Positions 1 through 11,469 are shown, counted from the first letter of the stretch. The stretch is 64,000 bases of DNA from Streptomyces sp. CB02009 (GCF_001905825.1 NZ_LIVV01000003.1:478956-542955); one strand, 5' to 3'. A program made the numbers and translations. Notes: generated by a model not told the origin, from the letters alone.

Positions 1-589
1 GCACCGGGCGGAACTCCAGCCGGCCCTTCGGCTCCGGTACGGGGGTGCCGGGCCGCCACTCCAGGCGCAGCCGCTCGACGATCGGGCGGGCCCCGGTGGC
101 GACCAGGACGCCGAAGACGGACTCCAGGAGCGACCGGGTCTCCGGCACCTCGCGCCAGTCCGCCGGCATGAAGCGGCCGAACTCCGGGGGCCGCGTGCCC
201 TCCGGGACCACGGCGGCCGTGGCGGTCTCCAGGAGCCGCAGGCCGATCTCGGCGCGCTCCTCCTCCGGCAGCTCCGGGGCGAGGTCGAAGAAGTCGAGCG
301 CCTGCGGGGCGGCGCCGGCCGTGCCGGTCCACCAGGAGAGCCGGCCGAGGAGCCGGTCGCCGTCGAGGGCGACCCACATCCATCCGGGGACGCGGCGGCC
401 GGTGGCGAGGTCGTCGGCGAGCTCGTGGTCGAGCGAGTAGCTGAGGCGGAGGAACAGGTCGAGTTCCCCGGGTCCGGCGAGCGGCCGGATGACGAGGCCG
501 CGCGCGGCGGCGGTGCCGGGCGCGGCGGTGGCGCTGGTCGTGCTGGTGGTGCCGGTCGTGCTGGTGGTGCTCGAAGAAGACGAGGTCAC
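1..589 (-). CDS. GNAT-like acetyltransferase, 3' end outside the window
   Basis: The frame opens with GTG at 589, about ten bases after an AGGGGG ribosome binding site, and runs off the left edge without a stop (196 codons seen). The first 30 residues are a Ser/Thr/Ala-rich tail. A hydrophilic alpha/beta domain follows with GLVIRPLAGPGELDLFLRL, then RRVPGWMWVALDGDRLLGRLSWW, which has the look of the N-terminal half of a GNAT N-acetyltransferase (a strand, a helix, then the substrate-side strands). The acetyl-CoA loop is not visible in this part. It is divergent from the FHA gene. The family call is by general appearance only and the substrate is unknown. Confidence 0.55.
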   Translation of the reverse strand, partial: MTSSSSSTTSTTGTTSTTSATAAPGTAAARGLVIRPLAGPGELDLFLRLSYSLDHELADDLATGRRVPGWMWVALDGDRLLGRLSWWTGTAGAAPQALDFFDLAPELPEEERAEIGLRLLETATAAVVPEGTRPPEFGRFMPADWREVPETRSLLESVFGVLVATGARPIVERLRLEWRPGTPVPEPKGRLEFRPV

Positions 590-724
590 GTCGTGTTTCC
601 CCCTGGGGATACGGGCTGTGGAGACGGCAGACCGTAACAGCGATCACCGCTGGAGGGGTATGGGGTTTCCCCGCCGGGAGGCCCTTCTGGACACTGCGGG
701 CCCGACGGACCGACAATCACAGAT

Positions 725-1273
725 GTGACGACCCCTTTCGAGCTTCCGGCGAACACCCCTCGGCTGACCGACGCCGAGCGGGACCGCGCGCTGGTGCTGC
801 TCCGTGAGGGTGCCGCCCAGGGCCGCCTCTCGCACGACACGTTCGTCTACCGGATGGAGCGCGTGCTCCAGGCCCGGCGCCCCGACGAACTCGCCCTGCT
901 CACCGCCGACCTGAGGACCGAGGGCACGTGGACCCGCCGAGTGGTGGGCGCGGTCGAGCGGATGTCCGCGTTCACGGCCAGGCTGGGACGCGCGTGGTCC
1001 GCGGAGCGCCTGCCGAAACTCCTGCTGCCCGTGCCGGGCCCGCACCCCCTGCGCATCGGCCGCGACCCGGTCAACGGCCTCCGCCTCAGCCACGAGACGG
1101 CCTCCCGGCTGCACGCCGAACTGTCGATGCAGAGCGGCATGTGGATCCTCCGCGACCTCGGCTCGACGAACGGCACGACGGTCAACGGCCGCCGGGTCAT
1201 GGGAGCGGTCGTCGTCAGATCGGGCGACGTGGTCGGCTTCGGCCAGATGTCGTTCCGCCTGTCGCACGGGTAG
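725..1273 (+). CDS. DUF1707 and FHA domain protein
   Basis: The 182-aa protein has two modules. Residues about 11-65 (TDAERDRALVLLREGAAQGRL...RMERVLQARRPDEL) form a DUF1707 domain, a short helical module common in actinobacteria. Residues about 108-180 form a forkhead-associated domain with the expected phosphothreonine-reading residues: G112-R113 in RIGRDP, S127-R-x-H130 and N149-G150 in GSTNGT. FHA domains bind phosphothreonine peptides, so the protein probably reads Ser/Thr kinase signalling in the cytoplasm. The GTG start has no clear ribosome binding site, but a GACAAT hexamer lies 7 nt upstream and may be the -10 of a leaderless transcript. The likely kinase partner is not in the window. 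Confidence 0.88.
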   Translation: MTTPFELPANTPRLTDAERDRALVLLREGAAQGRLSHDTFVYRMERVLQARRPDELALLTADLRTEGTWTRRVVGAVERMSAFTARLGRAWSAERLPKLLLPVPGPHPLRIGRDPVNGLRLSHETASRLHAELSMQSGMWILRDLGSTNGTTVNGRRVMGAVVVRSGDVVGFGQMSFRLSHG

Positions 1274-1427
1274 GCCCGGCGCGCCGCGCGCTCCTTCCGA
1301 CCGTCTCGGCAGTGTTCACCCGTTCGGCGGTATGCGGCGGGCGGTGCGGTGCGGGCGGTGGTGGGCTGGGGGGACGCGCGCCACGATCGCCGGCCGCGGG
1401 ACCCACCGCCGATCGACAGGGGGCGCG

Positions 1428-2561
1428 ATGAGCCACGAGCAGAACCGCGAGCCGGGCCGGGGCATAGGAGGCGAGCGGCCGGAGGCGTCGGGCGGGGACC
1501 CCTGGACCCGGCTGCCGTCCATGGCGCCGGCGACGCCCCCGGTCGGCGGCCGGGCGGCGGAGGGCGTGAGCGCGGTGGTGCCCGGTGGCCTCGCGCCGCT
1601 CGCCGCGCCCGTGCGGACCGCGCCCGGCGGCGGGCTCGCGCCCGGGGGCCGGGTCGTCGCGCCGAGTCCCCTCGACCCCGGTGCCTCGCGCGACCCCCAC
1701 GGAATCCACCGCACCCTGCGCGAGGACTTCCCGCTCACCTACGACCCGCTGCTGCGGGCCTGGGTGCTCAGCCGGTACGCGGACGTGGCCACCGCCCTCA
1801 CCGACAGCCGTTTCACGCACGGGCACCGGCCCGGCGACCCGCCGTGCGCGCGGGCCCACGTCGATGTCGACGTGGCGGCCCTCCGGTCGGTCACCGAGCG
1901 GACGGCGTACGTCCTGGCCCGCCGGATCGCCGAGCGGCCCCAGGCCGACCTGGTCGCCGACTTGTGCCACTGGCTGCCCGCCGGAACCGTCGCGGCCGCC
2001 GTGGGCGTGCCCTACCGGGACATGATGCGGCTCGTGCGCGGCCGGGCCGCGGGAGCCCTCGCCGGTGAGTGCGGCGGGCAGATCGCCGTACGGGAGAAGG
2101 CCCTCGCCTCCTTTCTCGGCAACGTCCTGGCGGACCCGGACCAGGTCGCCGCCCTGCGCGACGCCCCCGCGGGCCTGGTGGGCCGGGCCTGGGCGGAGTC
2201 GCTGCGCCGTGACCCGCCCGTGCAGATCGCCGTGCGCCGTACCGCCGCCGAAGTCCCGGTCAGCGGCGGCGTCCTGCCCGCCGGCGCGTCCGTCGCGCTG
2301 CTCGTCGGCTCGGCCGGCCGCGACCCCGAGCGGTTCCGCGAGCCCGACCGCTTCGACCCGTTCCGCGACGACCCGGGGCAGCTCACCTACGGCAGCGGCT
2401 TCTGCCCGGCGGTGGTCCTGGCCGGCCTGGAGGCCGAGTACGCGCTGCGGGCGCTGTTCACGGCCATGCCCCGGCTCCGCTTCGCCGACGGGTTCCGGCC
2501 GGTGTGGACGGGCCTCATCACGCGGGCGCCGCGGAGCCTGATCGTCCGCCCCGGGGGCTGA
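1428..2561 (+). CDS. Compact cytochrome P450-like protein
   Basis: The ATG at 1428 was chosen because GACAGGGGG lies 4 nt upstream; an in-frame upstream extension to 1332 lacks this. The protein is 377 aa, but residues 1-85 are a Gly/Ala/Pro-rich tail, leaving a P450 portion of about 290 residues against about 400 in bacterial CYPs. E257-S-L-R260 matches the K-helix ExxR motif, DRFDPFR matches the following PERF region, and YGSGFC326 holds the candidate heme-thiolate cysteine. The usual CxG after the cysteine is CPA here, and no A/G-G-x-D/E-T-T I-helix motif is visible. It may be a divergent monooxygenase or a non-catalytic relative. No ferredoxin gene is adjacent. Confidence 0.7.
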   Translation: MSHEQNREPGRGIGGERPEASGGDPWTRLPSMAPATPPVGGRAAEGVSAVVPGGLAPLAAPVRTAPGGGLAPGGRVVAPSPLDPGASRDPHGIHRTLREDFPLTYDPLLRAWVLSRYADVATALTDSRFTHGHRPGDPPCARAHVDVDVAALRSVTERTAYVLARRIAERPQADLVADLCHWLPAGTVAAAVGVPYRDMMRLVRGRAAGALAGECGGQIAVREKALASFLGNVLADPDQVAALRDAPAGLVGRAWAESLRRDPPVQIAVRRTAAEVPVSGGVLPAGASVALLVGSAGRDPERFREPDRFDPFRDDPGQLTYGSGFCPAVVLAGLEAEYALRALFTAMPRLRFADGFRPVWTGLITRAPRSLIVRPGG

Positions 2562-2595
2562 TCGCGGGGTGGGGGAGGCGCTCGCCCGCCGCTGC

Positions 2596-2601
2596 TAGGG
2601 T
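2596..2601 (+). promoter_or_regulatory. Candidate -10 element (TAGGGT)
   Basis: TAGGGT fits the Streptomyces TANNNT -10 pattern and sits about 58 bases before the GTG of the small secreted protein, leaving a 5' leader of roughly 50 nt with an ACGGGG ribosome binding site. No convincing -35 was identified. Confidence 0.4.
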
Positions 2602-2658
2602 GACGTGTGCTCGTCAAAGAGCGCCTTTTTCTGTACCACTTTCAACGGGGATTCAAAC

Positions 2659-3150
2659 GTGAAGATGCGTCATATTCGCGCGATCGCTGTCTTCGGCATC
2701 GCGGTCGTCGCCCTGACCGGTGCCCGCGGCTCGCACGGCGGCAGCTGCGGCGGCAGCAGCTCCGGCGGTTCGAGCAGCAGCAACCACAACAGCGACAACG
2801 ACAGCACCTCCGGTGGCACCTCCGGCGGCTCCCTCCCCGGCGGCTCCAGCAGCGCCGACAAGGCGATCCGCGACGTGACCATCAACGAGTGCAAGTTCGA
2901 CCCGGCGACCAAGAACCTGGTCGCCCGCGTCACCGTGAAGAACGACGGCGTGCTCGACTACGACTACACCGTCACCATGAAGTTCAAGGGCGACGCGGGC
3001 GGCACCGCGGTCCCCGCGAGCGCCACCAAGACCGCGATCAAGGTCGCGGCGGGCGCCTCCGTGAGCGCCGAACTCGCCACCTCCTACCCCGGGACCGGCG
3101 ACGGCTCCGAGTACACCAAGTGCGAGGTCTCGCGAGCCTCCCGCTCCTGA
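2659..3150 (+). CDS. Small secreted Ser/Gly-rich protein
   Basis: The start is GTG 2659 (VKMRHIRAI) or ATG 2665; both follow the weak ribosome binding site ACGGGG, and an in-frame extension to 2605 has none. The 163-aa product starts with a signal peptide (residues about 3-23, AIAVFGIAVVALTGARG), followed by a Ser/Gly/Asn-rich stretch with one early cysteine (SHGGSCGG) and then a compact beta-rich domain from about residue 75 (VTINECKFDPATKNLVARVTV). The later part resembles an Ig-like or FxLYD-like fold with two cysteines. The cysteine context is not a standard lipobox, so secretion rather than lipidation is inferred. The function is unknown. The gene ends at a strong bidirectional hairpin. 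Confidence 0.8.
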   Translation: MKMRHIRAIAVFGIAVVALTGARGSHGGSCGGSSSGGSSSSNHNSDNDSTSGGTSGGSLPGGSSSADKAIRDVTINECKFDPATKNLVARVTVKNDGVLDYDYTVTMKFKGDAGGTAVPASATKTAIKVAAGASVSAELATSYPGTGDGSEYTKCEVSRASRS

Positions 3151-3163
3151 CCGGCCGAAGCCT

Positions 3164-3200
3164 CCGAGGGGCCCCGGGGCTCATCCCCGGGGCCCCTCGG
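3164..3200. terminator. Bidirectional hairpin terminator
   Basis: A perfect 16-bp stem (3164-3179 with 3185-3200) and a 5-nt loop CTCAT lie between the convergent secreted-protein gene and treY. With no T-tract it is a typical Streptomyces-style stem terminator that can act on both strands. Confidence 0.85.
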
Positions 3201-3211
3201 CGCTCAGCCCC

Positions 3212-5593
3212 TCAGTCGTGCAGACGCGCGAGCAGCGCCACCGGCCGCTCCGCGAACAGCTCCGCCAGTTTCAGCTCCGTCGCCGGACCTCCGGTGAACT
3301 CCCTGACACCGTCCAGGACATCGGCCCAGCGTCCCTCCGGCAGGACCAGTTCCGTGTCCTGCCAGCCGCCCGCCTCCCAGAGCCGCAGTGGGAGCCGGGT
3401 GACGGCGGTGATCACCTCGTCGGAGCGGCTGAAGGCCAGGCAGTGGGCGGCCGTCGGACCCTCGGCCGTCAGCGGCGCGTACGTGTCCCGGTCCCCGAAG
3501 GCCGCGGGGCGCTCGCGCCGCAGCCGCAGCGCCGCCCGTACCAGGGCCGTGTGGTCGTCGTCCGCGCCGACCGTGAACGGGGCCCGGTTGTCCGGGTCCA
3601 CCAGGGCCCGGTACTCCCGCTCCGTGTTCTGGTACAGCTCCGGCACCCCCGGCATCGTCAGCTGGATGAGCAGCGCGCCCAGCGCGTGCGCCCGGATGTG
3701 CGGCTCCAGCGCGAAGGCCGCCTCCGAGGCCGCCCGGAGCGGGATCCGGCCGGGCCCGGCCGCCGCGAACTCCTCCACCGCCCGCTCGTACTCCGTGTCG
3801 GGCTCCGTCCAGCTGGTCCGGAGCCCCGCCTCCCGTACGGACTTGAGGATCGCCGGGCCGAGCCGGTCGGCGGCGGGGGTGCCGAAGCCGAAGGCGGTCT
3901 GCCAGGCCGTCCAGGCCACGTGCGGGTCCGGCGCCGGCACTCCCGCGACCTCGCCGAGGAGGTCCGCCCACACCTGCGGGCACTGGGAGAGGACCGCGAT
4001 CGCGGCCCGGACGTCGGCGCTGCGCTTGGTGTCGTGGGTGGACAGGACGGTGCCGGTGCCCGGCCAGTCCCGTGAGATCCGCCGGCAGTACGCGTGGAAC
4101 TCGTCCACCGGCACCGCCGGGCGTCCCGCGTCTCCGCCCACCTCGTTCGCCGAGAGCAGCGGGGTGTACCGGTAGAACGCGGTGTCCTCCACGGACTTGG
4201 CCCGCAGCGCCGACGAGGTCTGCGCGAACCGGGTCCGGAACGCCAGGTGTTCGGGCCCGGCGCCGAGCAGGCCGAGTGCCAGGTCGCGTACGACGTCGAC
4301 CGCCGCGGCCTCCTCGGGCACCGCGAAGGCCGCCTTCGCGCCGCGCGCCGCCTCCGGCGTCAGCACCTGCTCGCCGCCGGTCCGGTAGGGGCGGTAGACC
4401 GGGACCCGGACGAGGAGTTCGCGGACGGCGGTGCGCAGCGCCCAGGGCGCGTGGTCGCGCAGGGCGGGGTCGGCGGCGCAGATCCGCTCCGCGATCCGGG
4501 TCAGGACCGCCGTCTCGGCGGCCAGGTCGTGCCTGACCACCTCGTACGCCGCGCGCCGCTCCGTCGCCTCCCAGTGGCCGCCCCTGTCGCCGGCCCGGCA
4601 GACGAACTCCCGGTACAGGTCCGTCAGCTCATGGGCGCCGACCGGATCGGTGAACACCCCGTCGACGTGCCGCAGGGCGTCGTACCCGGTGGTGCCGGCG
4701 ACCGGCCAGGCGGCGGGCAGCGTCTCAGGACCGGTGAGGATCTTCTCGACCACCGTCCAGCAGTGCCCACCGGTCGCCCCGGCGAGCCGCTCCAGGTACC
4801 CCTGGGGGTCGGCGAGTCCGTCCGGGTGGTCGATCCGCAGCCCCTCGACCACCCCGTCCCGGACCAGCTCCACGATCTTCGCGTGGGTCGCCGCGAACAC
4901 CTCGGGGTCCTCGACCCGGACCCCGATCAGGTCCGAGATCGTGAAGAAGCGCCGGTAGTTGAGCTCGGTGCGGGCGAGCCGCCACCAGCCGAGCCGGTAC
5001 CACTGGGCATCCAGCAGCTCGTCCAGCGGCAGCCCCTCCGTGCCGGGCCGCAGCGGGAAGTCCTGGCCGTCCAGATGCAGCGACCCGTCCGCGACCCGCA
5101 GCCGGTCCCGTACCTCCGGGAGCCGCGCGGGCAGCACCGGGAGCAGCAGCCGGCCGTCCCCGGCGGTCCGGTCGATGTCGAACCAGCGGGCGTACGGCGA
5201 GTCGGGACCGTCGCGGAGCACGGCGCGCAGCGCGTGGTTGTGCCGGGCGGAGGCCGCCATGTGGTTGGGCACCAGGTCGACGACGAGGCCGAGGCCGTGC
5301 GCCCGCGCGGTCGCGGCGAGGGCCCGCAGCCCCTCCTCGCCGCCGAGCTCGGCGCGCACGGACCGGTGGTCGGTGACGTCGTACCCGTGGGTCGAGCCGG
5401 GAACCGCCTCCAGGACGGGGGAGAGGTGGAGGTGCGAGACCCCGAGGCCCGCGAGGTGCGGCACGGCCCGCTCGGCCGCCGCGAACGGGAAGTCCGGCTG
5501 GAGCTGGAGCCGGTAGGTGGCGGCCGGCAGCGCGGCCGGGGAGGAGGCGGAACGGGACGGGACGGAGGGCGGACCGGACGGGAGGGAGGTCAT
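3212..5593 (-). CDS. treY: Malto-oligosyltrehalose synthase
   Basis: The 793-aa protein is a GH13 enzyme that isomerises the reducing-end alpha-1,4 bond of maltodextrins to the alpha,alpha-1,1 bond of trehalose. It has the family's N-terminal ATYRLQLQPDFPF, then GYDVTDH (70-76), VVDLVPNHMA (104-113), NYRRFFTI (212-219), the nucleophile D255 in GLRIDHPDG, the acid E283 in VVEKIL and the later STHDTKRSADVR. Length and motifs match complete TreY. The start is ATG 5593. Its usual partner treZ, which releases trehalose, is not in the window. glgX lies about 1.3 kb away on the same strand, so both belong to glycogen or maltodextrin use, separated by an MFS gene on the other strand. Confidence 0.96.
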   Translation of the reverse strand: MTSLPSGPPSVPSRSASSPAALPAATYRLQLQPDFPFAAAERAVPHLAGLGVSHLHLSPVLEAVPGSTHGYDVTDHRSVRAELGGEEGLRALAATARAHGLGLVVDLVPNHMAASARHNHALRAVLRDGPDSPYARWFDIDRTAGDGRLLLPVLPARLPEVRDRLRVADGSLHLDGQDFPLRPGTEGLPLDELLDAQWYRLGWWRLARTELNYRRFFTISDLIGVRVEDPEVFAATHAKIVELVRDGVVEGLRIDHPDGLADPQGYLERLAGATGGHCWTVVEKILTGPETLPAAWPVAGTTGYDALRHVDGVFTDPVGAHELTDLYREFVCRAGDRGGHWEATERRAAYEVVRHDLAAETAVLTRIAERICAADPALRDHAPWALRTAVRELLVRVPVYRPYRTGGEQVLTPEAARGAKAAFAVPEEAAAVDVVRDLALGLLGAGPEHLAFRTRFAQTSSALRAKSVEDTAFYRYTPLLSANEVGGDAGRPAVPVDEFHAYCRRISRDWPGTGTVLSTHDTKRSADVRAAIAVLSQCPQVWADLLGEVAGVPAPDPHVAWTAWQTAFGFGTPAADRLGPAILKSVREAGLRTSWTEPDTEYERAVEEFAAAGPGRIPLRAASEAAFALEPHIRAHALGALLIQLTMPGVPELYQNTEREYRALVDPDNRAPFTVGADDDHTALVRAALRLRRERPAAFGDRDTYAPLTAEGPTAAHCLAFSRSDEVITAVTRLPLRLWEAGGWQDTELVLPEGRWADVLDGVREFTGGPATELKLAELFAERPVALLARLHD

Positions 5594-5662
5594 GCGAACG
5601 TACGTACCCCGCGGGAGGGCTTCTGTGTCATCGCCTCATGCACCCGTTCGTGTGCATCGCGT

Positions 5663-5668
5663 TACGTT
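5663..5668 (+). promoter_or_regulatory. -10 element for a leaderless MFS transcript
   Basis: TACGTT is followed by six bases and then the ATG at 5675, and no Shine-Dalgarno sequence is present. This spacing would place the transcription start on or next to the A of ATG. Confidence 0.5.
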
Positions 5669-6884
5669 CGCCCGATGCTCCGGATGTATCGCGACACGCT
5701 CTCCCTGCTCGGCCCGGCCCTGCCCGTCGTCTCCTTCCTCGGCCGGCTGCCCACCGCCATGTGCCAGCTGGGCAGCCTGCTCCTGGTCGCCGAGACGAGC
5801 GGTTCCCTCGCCACGGCCGGTCTCGCGGGCGGCGCGCTCGCGGCGGGGCAGACGGTCGGCGGGCCGGTCGTCGGACGGCTCACCGACCGGCACGGCCAGC
5901 GCGGGGTCGTGCTCACGGCCTCCCTCGCCAACGCCGTCGCCGTCACCGGCCTGGTCCTCGCCGCGCTCGCCCACGCCCCCACGGCCTGGCTGATGGTGCT
6001 CGGCGGGCTCGCCGGGGCGACCGTCCCCCAGGTCGGGCCGCTCGCCCGGGCCCGCTCGGTGGCCCTCGCCCGCCGCTCCGGCGCCGACGACCGGACCGTC
6101 GGCACGGTGCTCTCCTTCGAGGGCACCCTCGACGAGGTGTCCTTCGTCCTCGGCCCGGCGTTCGTCGGCCTCGCCGCCGCCCTCGCCCACCCGGCGGCCG
6201 CGCTCCTCCTGGCGTCCCTCCTGCTCGCGGTCTTCGGCACGGCGTTCGCCCTCCACCCGACGGCGCGGGCCACCCTTCCGGAGCCGTCGGCGTCCACCCG
6301 AACGGGCGCCTCCGAACGGACGCGGCTGCCGGGATCGGCGTACGCCCTGCGCGGCACGATGGCCCTCCAGGGCGCCATGTTCGGCGCCTCCCAGGCCGGG
6401 ATCACCGCGCTCACCGAGGAGCTCGGCGCGCCCGCCCAGGCCGGTCTCGTCTACGCGGCGATGGGCGTGATGAGCGCCGCCGTCGGCCTCTCCATGGCGG
6501 CGGTGCCCGCGCGGATCGGTCTCACGGCCCGCTGGCGCGCGGCGACCGCGGCGCTGGTCGTCCTCTCCGTGCCGCTGCTGTTCGTCGGCTCCCTCGGCGC
6601 CCTGTACGCGGTCGTCGTCGTCCTCGGCGCCGCCTACGCCCCGCACCTGATCACCGTCTTCGGGCTCACCGAGCGGACCGTGCCGGCCGCCCGGCTCGCC
6701 GAGTCCATGGCCTTCCTCACCAGCGGTGTCGTGGCCGGCCAGGCCCTCGCCCTGGCCGTCTCCGGCCGGCTCGCCGAAGGCCACGGCGCCCCCGCCGCCT
6801 TCGCGGTGGCGGTGGGGGCGGCCGTGGCCTGCGCGCTGCTGTCCTGGACGGTCCGGGCGGCGGCGCCCGGTCCCGTACGGGAAC

Positions 6885-9005
<2,121 letters not shown>

Positions 9006-9143
9006 GGATACGACTCTTCCTCTTCTGTCCGGGTTTTATAGCTGTTCTTCGGCCGAATCCTGCCCGAAAGAGGCGCAACCTCCTAGGACTTCGCCCCGTC
9101 CTACCGGGTGACCGCGGTCCTGGAGGGGGAATGAGGGGGAAGT

Positions 9144-10010
9144 GTGTACGAAATAGCGCGTCGCCACCTGGGGAAGGTGGTGGCCGGAGCGGCCATGGCG
9201 GTGACGGGAACCGCCGTCGCGGTCGCGATCGGAATGCCGGGGGTCTCCGGGGCGGAGGCTCCGCCGGGGACGGTGAGCGGTAGCACGCTCGGAGGCACCG
9301 CCGGTCCGGCCGGCGGGGGCGGAACGGGTGGGCCGGCGGACGGCGCCGGCGCGGCGGAGTCCGGAGCCGGCGCGCAGGCGCGGGGCACCGCGCCCCCGCC
9401 GGCGACCGTGGCCCCCGCGGCGGCCGAGGGGGAGAAGGGCGTGGGCAGCGACCCGCTCACCGACGACGAGCTCGCCCGGGCCGAGACGCTCGCGCTGACC
9501 CCGTCCGGCGCCGCCGCCCAGCAGAACGTCGAGGGCGGCCGGGGACCCCAGCACCTGGGCACCGGCCTCGCCGACCCGCTGCCGGGGGACGGCACGCGCC
9601 GCGCCGAGGTCCGCTTCTACGACTACGGGCGGGACGAGCTCATCACCCGGACCGTCAACCTCGCCACGGGGAAGGTCGAGAAGTCCGTCGCGCAGCGCGG
9701 TGTCCAGCCCTCCGCCCACCCCGAGGAGCTGCGCGAGGCCCTGGAGCTGATCCTCGCGAGCCCCCTCGGCAAGGGCGTCAAGGAGGACTACAAGGACGCC
9801 ACCGGCAAGGAGCTCACCTCCACCGGTCAGTTGTGGTTCAACGGCGACCTCTACCGCCCCTACCGCGAGGCGAACGTGCCCGCACCCCTGACCCGTTGCG
9901 GCGAGCACCGCTGCGTACGGCTCGTCACCAAGGTCCTCAACGGGGCCTGGATCGACACCCGCGACCTGATCGTCGACCTCTCCGCGAGGACCGTCACCCG
10001 CGTCGGCTGA
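9144..10010 (+). CDS. Secreted protein resembling the small N-terminal domains of copper amine oxidase
   Basis: The 288-aa protein begins with a signal peptide that has two arginines (MYEIARRHLGKVVAGAAMAVTGTA, continuing to about residue 36); a Tat or Sec route is possible. A Gly/Ala/Pro linker follows to about residue 100. The rest, with DPLTDDELARAETLAL, RRAEVRFYDYGRDELITRTVNLATGKV and HPEELREALELILASPLG, looks like the N2/N3 domains that precede the catalytic domain in copper amine oxidases. The GTG start lies 3 nt after GAGGGGGA. It is 73 nt upstream of a gene for a catalytic-domain-like protein, and the two probably form one operon. The homology is inferred from pattern only. Confidence 0.7.
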   Translation: MYEIARRHLGKVVAGAAMAVTGTAVAVAIGMPGVSGAEAPPGTVSGSTLGGTAGPAGGGGTGGPADGAGAAESGAGAQARGTAPPPATVAPAAAEGEKGVGSDPLTDDELARAETLALTPSGAAAQQNVEGGRGPQHLGTGLADPLPGDGTRRAEVRFYDYGRDELITRTVNLATGKVEKSVAQRGVQPSAHPEELREALELILASPLGKGVKEDYKDATGKELTSTGQLWFNGDLYRPYREANVPAPLTRCGEHRCVRLVTKVLNGAWIDTRDLIVDLSARTVTRVG

Positions 10011-10083
10011 CCACCGCCGCCGGTCCTCTCCCGCCGCCCCTCGCGGGCGGCGGGCCGACCTCCGTACGAGGGAGTACGTTCCC

Positions 10084-11469
10084 ATGCCCACCCCGCACAG
10101 CCCGTCCACGCCGCACAGCTCCACCCGGCGCACGCGGCGCACCCGCGGCGCCGTCCTGACCGCGGCCGTCCTGCTCGGCACCGCGACCGCCGCCACCGCC
10201 CCGGCGACCGGGGCCACCGCGGCCCCCGCGCCCGCGCCGACGCGCAACCCCGCGGTGCCGCCGCCGTCCCCGACGCGCCCGTCCGTCACGCCCGAGGCCG
10301 ACTGCTCCGACGCCTACCGCATCACGCAGAAGCTCGACGGCGGTGCCACCTGGCGCATGTGCTGGCGCTACGACACCGACGCCGGGCTCACGCTCGACAA
10401 GGTGACCTACCAGCCGCCCGGCGCGGCCGCCCCCGTCAAGGTCCTCAGCAGCGCCCGGCTCGCCCAGATCCACGTGCCCTACGACGACGGGGTCGCCGAG
10501 TACGACGACCTCACCGGTGCCGGCTTCGGCTGGGGCCTGCAGAACCTCAAGCCGGCCGAGTGCCCCGGCGGCACCCTCACCACGGTCAAGGTGCCCGAGG
10601 TGGGCCAGATCAAGGGCCTGTGCACCACCACGCGGGCGCGCGGCCACGCCTACCGGATGGCCAGCGACAGCGGGAGCAAGGTGTACCAGGCGCAGGCCAA
10701 GGACCTGCTCGTCTACACGGTGAACAAGGTCGGCTGGTACGAGTACATTTCCGAATGGCGGTTCTCCGCCGACGGCACCATCGGCGCCAACGTCGGTGCC
10801 ACCGGCAGCCTCTCGCCCGTCGACTACAACGCCACCGACGGCCGCGGCTGGCCCATCGGCAAGGGCTCCCGCGCCTACGCCACCAGCCACGCCCACAACG
10901 TCTTCTGGAAGCTCGACTTCGGCCTCGACGGCTCCACCAAGGACCGGATCGAGCAGTTCGACTCCACCGTCACCGCGCCCGCCCCGGGCGGCGGCGGACC
11001 GACCGTGAAGACCGTGCGCACCCCGGTCACCAAGGAGCTCGCCGGCGACGCGAAGAACATGCGCTGGTGGCGGGTGGTCAGCGGGACCGGCAAGAACGCC
11101 GACGGCCACGCCCGCTCGTACGAGATCGTCCCCGGCCACACCGACACCCACGCCGGACGCGGCTTCACCAAGCACGACGTGTACTTCACGCAGTCGCGCG
11201 CCTGCGAGAAGTTCGCGAGCAACAACATCGGCGGCTGTGCCCCCAACGCCGGTGACAGCGTGGACAAGTGGGTCAACGGCGAGACGCTGACCAAGCCGTC
11301 GGTCTGGGTCAACATCGGGTTCCACCACATCGCCCGGGACGAGGACCAGCAGCCCATGCCGGTCCACTGGCAGGGCTTCCAGCTCGCCCCCCGGGACGTA
11401 ACCGCTATGAATCCGCTCACTCCGTCCGATCTCGCCTCCGGGAACGGGCAGCCCGATCTGGGGAGTTGA
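10084..11469 (+). CDS. Secreted copper amine oxidase catalytic-domain-like protein
   Basis: The 461-aa protein has an Arg-rich signal peptide (about 1-48) and a Pro-rich linker. From residue 75 it resembles the large copper amine oxidase domain: LSSARLAQIHVPYDDG, a FDTGEY-like YDDLTGAGFGWG (catalytic base candidate D141 or D142), VGWYEYISEWRF around Y219, the H-A-H pair 269/271 in SHAHNVFWKLDFGLDG, and FHHIARDEDQQPMPVHW for the third copper ligand (H414 or H415). The topaquinone motif is normally N-Y-D/E; here W218 replaces the Asn while Y219 and E220 remain. ATG 10084 follows AGGGAG by nine bases. It may be an extracellular amine oxidase working with the upstream gene product, or a variant with altered cofactor formation. 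Confidence 0.75.
   Translation: MPTPHSPSTPHSSTRRTRRTRGAVLTAAVLLGTATAATAPATGATAAPAPAPTRNPAVPPPSPTRPSVTPEADCSDAYRITQKLDGGATWRMCWRYDTDAGLTLDKVTYQPPGAAAPVKVLSSARLAQIHVPYDDGVAEYDDLTGAGFGWGLQNLKPAECPGGTLTTVKVPEVGQIKGLCTTTRARGHAYRMASDSGSKVYQAQAKDLLVYTVNKVGWYEYISEWRFSADGTIGANVGATGSLSPVDYNATDGRGWPIGKGSRAYATSHAHNVFWKLDFGLDGSTKDRIEQFDSTVTAPAPGGGGPTVKTVRTPVTKELAGDAKNMRWWRVVSGTGKNADGHARSYEIVPGHTDTHAGRGFTKHDVYFTQSRACEKFASNNIGGCAPNAGDSVDKWVNGETLTKPSVWVNIGFHHIARDEDQQPMPVHWQGFQLAPRDVTAMNPLTPSDLASGNGQPDLGS

Noticed and set aside
2607..4175. Long plus-strand frame over the secreted-protein gene and treY antisense
   Set aside because: It contradicts the signal-peptide frame at 2659-3150 and has shadow composition.
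4094..5674. Long plus-strand frame antisense to treY
   Set aside because: It is an Arg/Gly/Pro-rich shadow frame created by the GC-rich treY codons; only the part from 5675 is the MFS protein.
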